In this document: positions 1-6,535 of the stretch, one piece after another
Position numbering within the stretch: the first letter of the stretch is position 1
Layout: each line of letters starts with the position of its first letter
Source of the DNA: CAITYL01 sp041651315
Lineage (GTDB): Bacteria > Verrucomicrobiota > Lentisphaeria > Oligosphaerales > CAITYL01
DNA length: 13,548 bases
NCBI GenBank assembly: GCA_041651315.1
Contig: JBAZJM010000107.1
Location: forward strand, 1-13,548
Direction of reading: 5' to 3'
Position numbers and translations under genes: made by a program
The notes under the pieces: model-generated
Told to the model about the DNA's origin: nothing
The model's input: only the letters and a program-made list of their open reading frames with translations
Databases searched by the model: none

Positions 1-386
1 TGGTAGGACGGGGCGGTGAACTCGGGCGCAATGTCAAACGCCACCTTGAAGTTGAACGGGGCGTCTTCCTTGAACGTCAGCTTGTCCTGATCCTCGACCG
101 CCGGCCGGGTTTCGGGGGTGAGCTTCTCCTGCTTGACCACCTCGTCGACCGCTTCGCGCAGCAGGCGGGACAGGGCCTCGCTCCGGATCTTGTCGCCGAA
201 TTGCCGCAGGACCAGCGCCGGCGGCGTCTTGCCCGGACGGAACCCGTCAATGCGGGCATGCTTGCGGAACTCGCCCGCCGCCGCCGCGTAGGCCTGACGG
301 CTCCGCTCCACCGGCACTTCAACACTCAGCTTGACGCGGCACGGTTCGACCGTTTCGCGCAGCACGTTCAGTTTCGCAGACTCCAT
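1..386 (-). CDS. tig: Trigger factor, N-terminal part (partial, cut by left window edge)
   Basis: Trigger factor is the ribosome-bound chaperone and peptidyl-prolyl isomerase that meets nascent chains at the exit tunnel. I translated this from the reverse strand: it starts MESAKLNVLRETVEPCRVKL and stays open for 128 codons to the window edge. Residues 40-60 contain RKHARIDGFRPGKTPPALV, matching the ribosome-docking signature of the family (GFRPGK), followed by a helical stretch ending in PETRPAVED and then the start of the next strand region (FKEDAPFNFKVAFDIAPEF), as in other trigger factors. The ATG is preceded by GAGGTG eight bases upstream, a good ribosome binding site. A complete protein is usually about 430 residues, so roughly 70 percent lies outside the window. 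The gene lies downstream of tRNA-Gln on the same strand and could be reached by read-through from the tRNA promoter. Identification is secure; nothing can be said about the PPIase or C-terminal domains. Confidence 0.93.
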   Translation of the reverse strand, partial: MESAKLNVLRETVEPCRVKLSVEVPVERSRQAYAAAAGEFRKHARIDGFRPGKTPPALVLRQFGDKIRSEALSRLLREAVDEVVKQEKLTPETRPAVEDQDKLTFKEDAPFNFKVAFDIAPEFTAPSY

Positions 387-488
387 GGTCGCATCACCTC
401 ATGGAAACGGCGGCCGCCCGGACACCCTGCCGGACCTTTAGGCCGCCGCATCACTGACTGGATTGGATGGAGAAAAAGCAGAGAAGAA

Positions 489-562
489 TGGCTGCCCGGC
501 CTGGATTTGAACCAAGACAAAGTGAGTCAGAGTCACTTGTGCTACCATTACACCACCGGGCA
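489..562 (-). tRNA. tRNA-Gln (anticodon CUG)
   Basis: Read on the minus strand it folds as a full cloverleaf. The acceptor stem is TGCCCGG with CCGGGCA, the discriminator is G73, and the CCA is encoded. The D arm is GTGT/GCAC, the anticodon stem AGTGA/TCACT with loop CTCTGAC, and the T arm CTTGG/CCAGG with loop TTCAAAT. The anticodon is CTG. The U1-A72 pair and G73 are classic glutamine identity elements, which agrees with the anticodon. Length with CCA is 74 nt. No obvious terminator follows; the next gene on this strand is the trigger factor. Confidence 0.95.
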
Positions 563-581
563 GTTGTAGCGCAAAGACCGT

Positions 582-609
582 ACTCTAGCACGGGTCGGAG
601 GCTTGGCAA
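582..609 (-). promoter_or_regulatory. Probable sigma-70 promoter of tRNA-Gln
   Basis: On the minus strand TTGCCA (604-609) and TAGAGT (582-587) are separated by 16 bases. Transcription would start about 10-15 bases before the mature tRNA 5' end at 562, a usual distance for a tRNA gene. Based on consensus similarity only. Confidence 0.45.
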
Positions 610-714
610 GCCAAATCCGCCACAACAAAAATTTAGCCGCCGCCGCCCCTGCAAAGGAGGCTGCCGCCGCAAGATCATCCAGCCTTCGCTATCGGCGGTA
701 TATTTCCCTCCACC

Positions 715-1470
715 ATGCCGCCATCCCCTGCCCCCACCCCCATCGTCCCGGCCGCTCCCGGCCGGCCCGGCCCGTTGCTGGCCCACGTGGTGCCATTCGC
801 CGCCTGGCTGATCCTGATGCTGGCGCTGGGCGAGCCGCCGACCGGCTGGAAATACGCCCTGCGCACCGGCATCGGCCTGGCCCTGCTGCTGTGGGCGCGG
901 CCCTGGCGCTGGTATCCGCGCCTCCAACTCAAGAACCTGCCGCTGGCCGCGGGCGTCGGCGTCCTTGTGCTGCTAATCTGGATCGTGCCGGAAATGGGGT
1001 TCATGGACGCCTTTTCCTCCATTAAGGAGGCGTACTTCCGCTTCCTGGTGATGCCGTTCGGCCGGCTCCCCCCCTATGTGGATCCGCAAACCCTCCGGCA
1101 CGTGGCCGAATCCCCCTATCGCCCGGACGTGTGCGGCTGGGCGCTGACCCTGACCCGGCTGGCCGGCTCGGCCTTCGTCATCGCCATCGGCGAGGAGTTC
1201 TTCTGGCGCGGCTTCCTCTACCGCTGGCTGATCCAGCGCGACTTTACCGGACTGCCCCTGCGCCTGTTCGAGCTGCAGCCGTTCCTGATCATGGTCGCCC
1301 TGTTCGGCTTCGAGCACGACCGCTGGCTGGTCGGCATGGCCGCCGGCGCCGCCTATGGGGGCCTGATGCTGCTGACCGGCGACCTGTGGGCCGTCATCAT
1401 CGCCCATGTGCTGACCAACTTCCTCCTCGGCCTTTACGTCATCGGTTCGGGGAATTATGGTTTCTGGTAA
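715..1470 (+). CDS. CPBP (CAAX/Abi) family intramembrane protease, exosortase-associated type
   Basis: A 251-residue polytopic membrane protein with hydrophobic segments near residues 21-40, 51-60, 77-92, 142-160, 186-200, 205-222 and 225-243. It has the three CPBP motifs: GEEFFWRGFLYR (E160, E161, R165), the second motif FGFEHDRW (H201), and HVLTNFLLG (H231, N235). In this family the glutamates and histidines form the putative active site of an Rce1-like glutamic protease. The wording of the motifs and the C-terminal end with aromatic residues resemble the CAAX prenyl protease-related proteins that accompany exosortase (TIGR03008 type), but no exosortase or PEP-CTERM protein is in the window. 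The ATG at 715 has no ribosome binding site nearby. A perfect AAAGGAGG lies 54 bases upstream at 653-660 with no good start after it, while TATATT at 699-704 could drive a near-leaderless message. Its substrate is unknown. Confidence 0.85.
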   Translation: MPPSPAPTPIVPAAPGRPGPLLAHVVPFAAWLILMLALGEPPTGWKYALRTGIGLALLLWARPWRWYPRLQLKNLPLAAGVGVLVLLIWIVPEMGFMDAFSSIKEAYFRFLVMPFGRLPPYVDPQTLRHVAESPYRPDVCGWALTLTRLAGSAFVIAIGEEFFWRGFLYRWLIQRDFTGLPLRLFELQPFLIMVALFGFEHDRWLVGMAAGAAYGGLMLLTGDLWAVIIAHVLTNFLLGLYVIGSGNYGFW

Positions 1471-1492
1471 CCGCCCCCCGTTCCGCACCCCC

Positions 1493-1541
1493 ATTCTGCG
1501 TTCCGCATTCTACATTCTGCATTCTACATTCTGCATTCCAA
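1493..1541 (+). repeat. Heptad array A (ATTCTRC type)
   Basis: Seven consecutive 7-mers in exact register: attctgc, gttccgc, attctac, attctgc, attctac, attctgc, attccaa. A further gttccgc lies at 1480-1486, six bases before the array. It fills the gap between the CPBP protease stop (1470) and the next gene, and its last bases form the start of that gene's Shine-Dalgarno AAGGAG (1540-1545). The array is degenerate, unlike a simple microsatellite. Confidence 0.85.
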
Positions 1542-1552
1542 GGAGTTGCCAC

Positions 1553-2209
1553 ATGACCGAACCGGCCGCCACCCCCGCCCCCGTCATGCCCCAGGCAAAA
1601 CTGAACAAGGAATATGCCGTTCGCGGCCTGCTGTTTGGCGCCCTGCTGCTCGGCTTCGGCCTGTGGTCGCTCTATGATGGGGTCATCGGCTATCCCGAGC
1701 ACAACCTGCGCGCCCAAAAATACCAGGAGCTGATCGATGCCCAACGCCAGGAGGAATGGCCGGCCGTGGCCAAGGCCAACGACTGGAAAACCGAGAAACC
1801 GGGAGCGGCGCACAACGCCTGGGACATCCGCACCCAGTTCATCATGGCCAGCATCTTCGGTTTTTGGGGCTTGGGCGCCCTGACCGTGCTGGCCCTGCGC
1901 AGCCGCCGCCGCTTCAGCGCCGACACCGCCGGCCTGCACGGGTTCCGGGCCGCCCCGGTCCCCTATGCGGCCATCACCGCCGTGGATCTCGCCAAGTGGC
2001 AGCGCAAAGGCATCGCCAAGATTGACGCCACAGTGGACGGCCGCAGCTGCCGCCTCGTCCTCGACGACTGGTATTTCAAGGGCATGGACACCCTGCTGGA
2101 CGCCGTCCGCGAACAGCGCCCCGAACTTTTCCCGGCGGAAGAGCCGCCGGCCCCTGAGGCCGACAACGAACCGGCGGCCGACGACGCCCAGCCTCCGCCA
2201 ACCGCCTGA
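1553..2209 (+). CDS. Membrane protein with two TM helices and a bacterial PH-like C-terminal domain
   Basis: 218 residues from an ATG with AAGGAG seven bases upstream; a longer reading from 1457 would include the heptad array and is rejected. Two hydrophobic helices are visible, about residues 22-41 and 96-115. The stretch between them (residues 45-92) is polar, with ENLRAQKYQELIDAQRQEEW-like helix character. After a basic RSRRR stop-transfer come residues 118-192. They read like the small beta-rich PH-like (DUF304/YdbT-type) domains of bacteria: a segment PYAAITAVDLAKWQRKG, then strands over an internal DGR turn, then DDWYFKG and a closing amphipathic helix. The last 25 residues are acidic and proline-rich. 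The PH-like call is by eye from this pattern, not from a search. No function is known. It lies 57 bp before the next gene on the same strand, so the two may be co-transcribed. Confidence 0.75.
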   Translation: MTEPAATPAPVMPQAKLNKEYAVRGLLFGALLLGFGLWSLYDGVIGYPEHNLRAQKYQELIDAQRQEEWPAVAKANDWKTEKPGAAHNAWDIRTQFIMASIFGFWGLGALTVLALRSRRRFSADTAGLHGFRAAPVPYAAITAVDLAKWQRKGIAKIDATVDGRSCRLVLDDWYFKGMDTLLDAVREQRPELFPAEEPPAPEADNEPAADDAQPPPTA

Positions 2210-2266
2210 ATTGGCAACCCGGCCCGAGTGGTGATACACTAAACCGCAATAAGGACTGGCCACCTC

Positions 2267-3154
2267 GTGGAATCACCTGCGGAACAACTCTGGCTGAACT
2301 GGGGCACCCCCGCCTCCGACAATGCCCCCCCGTCATCAGCCAACGCCCCGGCCGCCGCCGCGGACGTGGACTGGCGCCGCCGCCAGGCGTTGCGCCGGGC
2401 CGTCCTGCGCTGGCTGCTGGCGACGGAAAAGCCGGCCGGCGCGGCCGTCGACACCATCACCCGGCTGTCCAAGCTCAAGGCGGACATCGCCGCCTTTTGG
2501 AGCCGGCCCATGCGGAATCCGCACGACGAGGGGCCCGGCCAGCTCTGGCAGCCGGCCCGCACCGCCATCGTACAGTGCTTCCTCAGCCGTGAGGAGTGCT
2601 GGCCCGACTGGTCGCGTTCGGCCGAGTTGGCGCCGCGCCTCCGGGATCTGAAACTGCGCCTGCACCAGTTGGAGGAGCAGATCCGCACGGAGGAGCCGGA
2701 GTTGCGCGACGGCGACGCCCTGTTCGACGAATACGCCCAATGGCGCTATGAGGACAGCGGCAACCGGGAGTACCATCACGTCCGGCGCGACATCGAGAAA
2801 ACCGAGCAGGCGCTCTACCGCGGCACCCAGTTCGAACGCATCCGCCAGGCCGCCCTCGCCGACCAGCTTTATCTGGCCGTTCCCGCCGGCCTGATCCAGC
2901 CCGAAGAGCTGGCCAACGGCTGGGGGTTGCTGTGGGTCGCCGAGGACCTCACCGTCACCGTGGCCGCCCAGCCGGAAAGCCGCGAGTGCCACCCCGAGAA
3001 CCGCCTGCACCTGGTCCAGAACATCGCCGCCGCCGGCACCGGCGCGGTGCTGTTCGCCATGGGCCTGCGCGCCCAAAGCGACGGCACCCTCCAGTTCGTC
3101 CAGCCCCCCCGCGGCCACCGCCGCCCCCAGGAGCTGACGCTGGCCGGCGGGTGA
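2267..3154 (+). CDS. Protein of unknown function with weak MmcB-like segments
   Basis: 295 residues from GTG at 2267, with AAGGA about 11 bases upstream. It is soluble, with no signal or membrane segment. A Trp/Arg-rich helical region (residues 36-80, DWRRRQALRRAVLRWLLATE) is followed by a charged region likely to be helical or coiled (121-185, LRDLKLRLHQLEEQIRTEE). Then comes ADQLYLAVPAGLIQPEEL (residues 198-215) plus ANGWGLLWV. That segment resembles the closing part of MmcB-related (DUF1052) PD-(D/E)XK-fold DNA repair proteins, which read roughly CDxLYxxVPxGLI..ELPxGWGLLxV. The residues around 60-75 (VDTITRLSKLKADIAAFW) could be the other half of that domain, but the catalytic E-x-K is not present there, and about 120 residues separate the halves. 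If related, it is probably inactive as a nuclease. The gene is real on length, codon use and start; the family assignment is tentative. Confidence 0.7.
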   Translation: MESPAEQLWLNWGTPASDNAPPSSANAPAAAADVDWRRRQALRRAVLRWLLATEKPAGAAVDTITRLSKLKADIAAFWSRPMRNPHDEGPGQLWQPARTAIVQCFLSREECWPDWSRSAELAPRLRDLKLRLHQLEEQIRTEEPELRDGDALFDEYAQWRYEDSGNREYHHVRRDIEKTEQALYRGTQFERIRQAALADQLYLAVPAGLIQPEELANGWGLLWVAEDLTVTVAAQPESRECHPENRLHLVQNIAAAGTGAVLFAMGLRAQSDGTLQFVQPPRGHRRPQELTLAGG

Positions 3155-3329
3155 GAGCCGCCGATCGTTGCCAGGGCCGGCCGCCCATGAATAAAACCGG
3201 GCGAAGCGGCGTTTCCCCGGTTGTCCGCCACCGGCATGGATTTCGGCGGCAAGGCGGATTAGATTGGACTTCATAAGCACGGCGACGCCCGACCGGGCCG
3301 TGCGCAAAACCGCGTTGAGGAACCCCACC

Positions 3330-3929
3330 ATGAAAAAATTGCTCGTCGCCCTTGCCCTGCTTGCCTTCGTTGCCGGTGCCCACCAGGCCTGCGCCCAACA
3401 GGCCGCCACCGGCATGACCCCCTTCGCCCTCGGCCTCTTCTATCCGGTGCAGATCCCGGACGAGACCTTTGACGTCTACGGCATGCGCCTGAACATCATT
3501 GCCGGCAAGAATGCCAGCGTCAACGGCCTCGACATCGGCCTGGTCAACATCAGCAGCGTGGAAGCGAACTGCATCGAGGTCGGCGCCTTTTGGAACGAAG
3601 TGGACGGCGACATGCGGGGCCTGCAGTTCTCCGGCCTGTTCAACGTCGTCGACGGCGCGGCCATGGGGCTCCAGGCGGCCTTCATTCTCAACCAGTCCGG
3701 CAAGGGCACCGGCGACGTGATGGCCGGCTTCCAGATCGGCCTGATCGACATCGCCGGCGACGCCAGCGGCATGCAGATCGGCGGCCTTAATGTCGCCCAA
3801 AACATCGTCGGCATGCAGATCGGCGTCATCAACTGGGCCCAGGACATGACCGGCGTGCAGATCGGCGTCGTCAACATCATCGAGGGCGGCCCGCTGCCCT
3901 TCTTCCCGGTGATCAACGCCTCATTCTGA
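3330..3929 (+). CDS. Secreted surface protein with GxQIGxxN repeats (LA_2272-like)
   Basis: 199 residues. The start at 3330 (MKKLLVALALLAFVAGAHQA) gives a textbook Sec signal peptide with cleavage likely after A-C-A at about residue 22; the longer reading from 3264 would bury it. No proper lipobox is seen. The mature part contains a tandem repeat of form G-x-Q-I-G-x-x-N beginning at G66 (degenerate), G97, G113, G133, G147, G161 and G175. The last four are spaced exactly 14 residues apart. The C-terminus GGPLPFFPVINASF ends in phenylalanine, as many outer membrane proteins do. This matches the repeat proteins annotated as LA_2272-type surface repeat proteins, found in spirochaetes, Bacteroidetes and PVC bacteria. 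The repeats suggest a stacked beta structure at or outside the outer membrane; ligand and role are unknown. A GAGG about 10 bases upstream serves as binding site. Confidence 0.8.
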   Translation: MKKLLVALALLAFVAGAHQACAQQAATGMTPFALGLFYPVQIPDETFDVYGMRLNIIAGKNASVNGLDIGLVNISSVEANCIEVGAFWNEVDGDMRGLQFSGLFNVVDGAAMGLQAAFILNQSGKGTGDVMAGFQIGLIDIAGDASGMQIGGLNVAQNIVGMQIGVINWAQDMTGVQIGVVNIIEGGPLPFFPVINASF

Positions 3930-3956
3930 TCCCCGCCTTCCCCGTCAGCTCCCCTC

Positions 3957-3975
3957 CACGGGCGACACGCCCGTG
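3957..3975. repeat. Short hairpin between convergent genes (possible bidirectional terminator)
   Basis: CACGGGC, loop gacac, GCCCGTG: a perfect 7-bp stem. It lies 28 bp after the stop of the repeat protein and before the 3' end of the rhomboid gene on the other strand. No T-tract follows on either strand, so it may be a dispersed hairpin rather than a factor-independent terminator. Confidence 0.55.
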
Positions 3976-4032
3976 CCTACAGGAAACCAAGACCGTCCCA
4001 ATCAGAGCCGGGAACGTCAGCGCCCCGTCACT

Positions 4033-4081
4033 ACGCCTCACGCCTTACGCCTCACGTATTACGCATCACGCATTACGCCTC
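4033..4081 (-). repeat. Heptad array B (ACGCMTY type)
   Basis: Seven consecutive 7-mers read on the plus strand: acgcctc, acgcctt, acgcctc, acgtatt, acgcatc, acgcatt, acgcctc. The last unit overlaps the stop codon (4080-4082) of the rhomboid gene on the minus strand, so the array starts inside that gene and forms its 3' untranslated region. Confidence 0.85.
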
Positions 4082-5162
4082 AGATCGGAGCCTGGCCGAC
4101 CAACCACCAGCTGATGGCGACCGTGGTGGCCGCCACCATGCCGGCCACGAACTGAACCCAGGCGGGCAGCAAACGGTCCAGCAGCGGCAGCAGCAGCACC
4201 CCCAGCCCCAGGCCGCAGGCAAAGCCGTAGAAATGCCCGAGCAGGTCGCTGCCGGTTCCGGTGCCCAGGAAAGCCAGCAACGCCAGTCCGGCCAGCAGCG
4301 GCACCCAGCTCCGGCTCCACACCGAGAGCAGGTCGTGCCAGCCGCTGAAGCGGCGGCGGAAGGCAAACACCGCCAGGGTGCCCAGCGCGCCAAAGGTGGC
4401 GGTGGAGGCCCCGACCGCGGAATGGTCCGGCGGTTGGCTCAGACAGGCGGCGGCCAGGTTGCCAAAGGCGCCGGCCAGCACGATGGCGGCCCAGCCCAGT
4501 CCCAAACCGACCCCGCGGCAGAGCCAGCGTCCGAACAGCGCCAGGCAGACGGCGTTGGCGCTGACATGGGCGAGGTCGGCGTGCAGGGTCAGGGCGGTCA
4601 CGCAGCGCCACCACTCGCCGGCCCGGATGGCATCGGCATCGGCCGCCCCCTGGTGGATCACCGGGCCGGCATCAGCGAACGGACCGGTCTGAAAATAGAA
4701 CAGCACCAGCGCCACCGCCAGCCAGAAACTGACGCCGGGATCGGCGGCGCGCGCCGGCTGCCAGGCCGCCTCCGCGGGACACGGTGGCGGGAACTGGCGG
4801 TTGATCTGCCGATAGGCGTCCAGTTCACGCCGGACCCGCAGCGCCTGGGAGACCGGCACCCGCAGCTCCCATCCTTCCGGACCGCGTTCAAGGCAGCAGG
4901 GCAAGCGGGCGGACGCCAAGGCGGCCAGCCAGGGCATCGGCTTGCGCAGGCCGGCGGGAATCACCACCTCGATCTCGTCGGGGTCTTCCGGAAGCGGTGG
5001 CGCCCCCGCTTCAGGTTCCGCTTCCGGCCACGGCGCCAGGGGCGGCATGAACGGCTCGGCGTCCAGTTCCTCCGCCCGGGCCGGGGGAAACCGTGAGGCT
5101 TCCGGGCCGGGCGGGACGCGCCTCCGTGAATTGTTCCGGCGGGGGTCTGGCATGGGGGGCAT
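4080..5162 (-). CDS. Rhomboid family intramembrane serine protease, GlpG-like
   Basis: 360 residues. The C-terminal half has six or more TM helices and all rhomboid active-site elements. H194-x4-H199-x3-N203 (HADLAHVSAN) matches E. coli GlpG H145/H150/N154. GAST (G251, S253) holds the nucleophile, matching GlpG S201. H310 in GHFYGFACGL is the general base, matching GlpG H254. The S/H dyad is intact, so it should be active. Residues 63-122 (EIEVVIPAGL...RVRRELDAYRQIN) look like the small cytosolic N-terminal domain of GlpG (NRho type). Residues 1-60 are proline- and acid-rich linker. The start at 5162 is chosen because AGGAG lies upstream, although 15 bases away; ATG at 5153 is an alternative. 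It is transcribed divergently from the XylR-like regulator across a 77-bp gap, which suggests but does not prove control by that regulator. Confidence 0.9.
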   Translation of the reverse strand: MPPMPDPRRNNSRRRVPPGPEASRFPPARAEELDAEPFMPPLAPWPEAEPEAGAPPLPEDPDEIEVVIPAGLRKPMPWLAALASARLPCCLERGPEGWELRVPVSQALRVRRELDAYRQINRQFPPPCPAEAAWQPARAADPGVSFWLAVALVLFYFQTGPFADAGPVIHQGAADADAIRAGEWWRCVTALTLHADLAHVSANAVCLALFGRWLCRGVGLGLGWAAIVLAGAFGNLAAACLSQPPDHSAVGASTATFGALGTLAVFAFRRRFSGWHDLLSVWSRSWVPLLAGLALLAFLGTGTGSDLLGHFYGFACGLGLGVLLLPLLDRLLPAWVQFVAGMVAATTVAISWWLVGQAPI

Positions 5163-5184
5163 TTCAAAAAAAACGCTCTCCTGC

Positions 5185-5191
5185 TATTATA
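5185..5191. promoter_or_regulatory. AT-rich promoter core between divergent rhomboid and regulator genes
   Basis: The only AT-rich spot in the 77-bp divergent gap. On the minus strand 5191-5186 reads TATAAT, a perfect -10 box; on the plus strand 5185-5190 reads TATTAT. No convincing -35 is seen on either strand. If the minus-strand box is used, the start would fall on the rhomboid ribosome binding site (5178-5182), so the exact use is uncertain. Either way both genes must share this short region. Confidence 0.4.
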
Positions 5192-5239
5192 GTGCGTGAG
5201 AGGAAAGCCGCAGGGGACACGGAAGATGAAAAAGCGGTC

Positions 5240-6448
5240 ATGAACCATGCCCCGCAACGAGCGGACCGGGCGGCTACGCGGCATGTGGTGCTGCTGGTGG
5301 AGACCTCGGTGGAGTATGGCCGCCAAATTCTCCGCGGCATCGCCCGTTATCTGCGAACCCACCGCGGCTGGTCGGTGTTCCTGGAGGAACGGGAACTGGA
5401 CGCCCCGCCCCCGGACTGGCTGCAGGAATGGGCCGGCGACGGCATCATCTGCCGCCCCACCACACGGGCGCTGGCCGACAGCTTCCGTCGCCGGAACATC
5501 CCTTTTGTCGACCTCAGCGACCGTTATTCAGAGCTGGGACAGCCCCACCTCGAATCCGACATGGAGGCCATCGGCCGGCTGGGCGCGGAACACCTGCTGG
5601 AACGCGGCTTCCGCAACCTGGCCTTCTGCGGCTTCAGCAACGAGCTGTGGGCCGCCCGGCGCCGCCGCGGTTTCGAGGAGGTTGCCGCCCGCCGCGGCCG
5701 CTTGCACCCCGCCCATGAATCCTCGTGGCTGGGGCTGCGCGACCATCCCTGGCAGGAGGAACGGGACCGGATCCGGCGCTGGCTCGAAACCCTGCCGCGC
5801 CCGCTGGGCGTCATGGCCTGCAACGACGTCCGCGGCCAGCATGTGCTCGACGCCTGCCGGCAACTCGGCGCCGCCGTTCCGGACGACATCGCCGTGATCG
5901 GCGTCGACAACGCCGAAACCTTCTGCGAGCTCTGCGACCCGCCGCTGTCCAGCGTCATTCCCGATGCCGAGCGGCTGGGCTTCGCGGCCGCCGAACGGCT
6001 CGACCGCCTGATGGCCGGCGAAACACCGCCGCCCGCCCGGCCGTTTCCCCCGCTGGGCGTGGCCACCCGCCAGTCCTCCGACGGCCTGGCCATTGCCGAC
6101 CGGGTGGTGGCCCGGGCGGTGCGCCTCATCCGCGACCATGCCTGCCAGGGGCTCCGGGTGGCGGACCTGCTGCGCCAGCTGCCCTATTCCCGGCCGGTTT
6201 TGGAACGCCGCTTCCGAAGCTGCCTGCAACGCTCGCCCCAGCAGGAAATCCACCGTGTCCGCCTGGCCCGCGCCCGCCAGCTCCTCGCCGAAACCGACTG
6301 GCCGCTCAAGCGCGTCGCCGAAGCCGCCGGCTTCGCCCATCCCGAATACTTCAACGTCTTCGTCAAGCGCGAAACCGGCCTCACCCCCCGCGGACTCCGC
6401 AACCGCCTTGCTATTTCCCGTGACGCCCCTATGGTTCCGGTTCCCTAA
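5240..6448 (+). CDS. XylR-type transcriptional regulator (LacI-like sensor fused to AraC HTH)
   Basis: 402 residues from ATG 5240; the open frame extends back to 5093, but homologous sequence begins at RHVVLLVETSVEYGRQILRG (residues 14-33). Residues 15-275 form a periplasmic-binding-protein-like sugar sensor: GIARYLR, a GIICRP loop, LGVMACNDVRGQHVLDACR (residues 189-207), then PDDIAVIGVDNAETFCELCDPPLSSV, which is the typical XylR/LacI wording. Residues 290-390 hold two helix-turn-helices of the AraC type: RVADLLRQLPYSRPVLERRF, then PLKRVAEAAGFAHPEYFNVF and TGLTPRGLRNRL. Such proteins bind a sugar through the N-domain and activate catabolic genes; they are abundant in PVC bacteria. No sugar gene is next to it, so the ligand cannot be guessed. 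The ribosome binding site is weak, and a five-codon reading frame (5226-5243, MKKRS) overlaps its start as ATGA. Confidence 0.93.
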   Translation: MNHAPQRADRAATRHVVLLVETSVEYGRQILRGIARYLRTHRGWSVFLEERELDAPPPDWLQEWAGDGIICRPTTRALADSFRRRNIPFVDLSDRYSELGQPHLESDMEAIGRLGAEHLLERGFRNLAFCGFSNELWAARRRRGFEEVAARRGRLHPAHESSWLGLRDHPWQEERDRIRRWLETLPRPLGVMACNDVRGQHVLDACRQLGAAVPDDIAVIGVDNAETFCELCDPPLSSVIPDAERLGFAAAERLDRLMAGETPPPARPFPPLGVATRQSSDGLAIADRVVARAVRLIRDHACQGLRVADLLRQLPYSRPVLERRFRSCLQRSPQQEIHRVRLARARQLLAETDWPLKRVAEAAGFAHPEYFNVFVKRETGLTPRGLRNRLAISRDAPMVPVP

Positions 6449-6462
6449 GACCTCCCGCCGCC

Positions 6463-6481
6463 CGGCCGGCTCTGCCGGCCG
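6463..6481. repeat. GC-rich hairpin after the regulator gene
   Basis: CGGCCGGC, loop tct, GCCGGCCG: perfect 8-bp stem 14 bp after the regulator stop, followed directly by the palindrome CGCCGCGGCG (6482-6491). There is no T-tract. It may weaken read-through into the isomerase gene. Confidence 0.45.
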
Positions 6482-6535
6482 CGCCGCGGCGCGGAGCGCC
6501 TCCCCCACAGCCCACTTCCAGCAGGAATTCCCGCC

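Noticed and set aside
1493..1541. Possible CRISPR array (also considered for 4033-4081 and 8017-8094)
   Set aside because: Units are 7 nt with no spacers, repeats vary and no cas gene is present.
2336..3415. 359-codon minus-strand open frame
   Set aside because: Antisense to the 2267 gene and to the signal peptide of the repeat protein; no start signal and low-complexity product.
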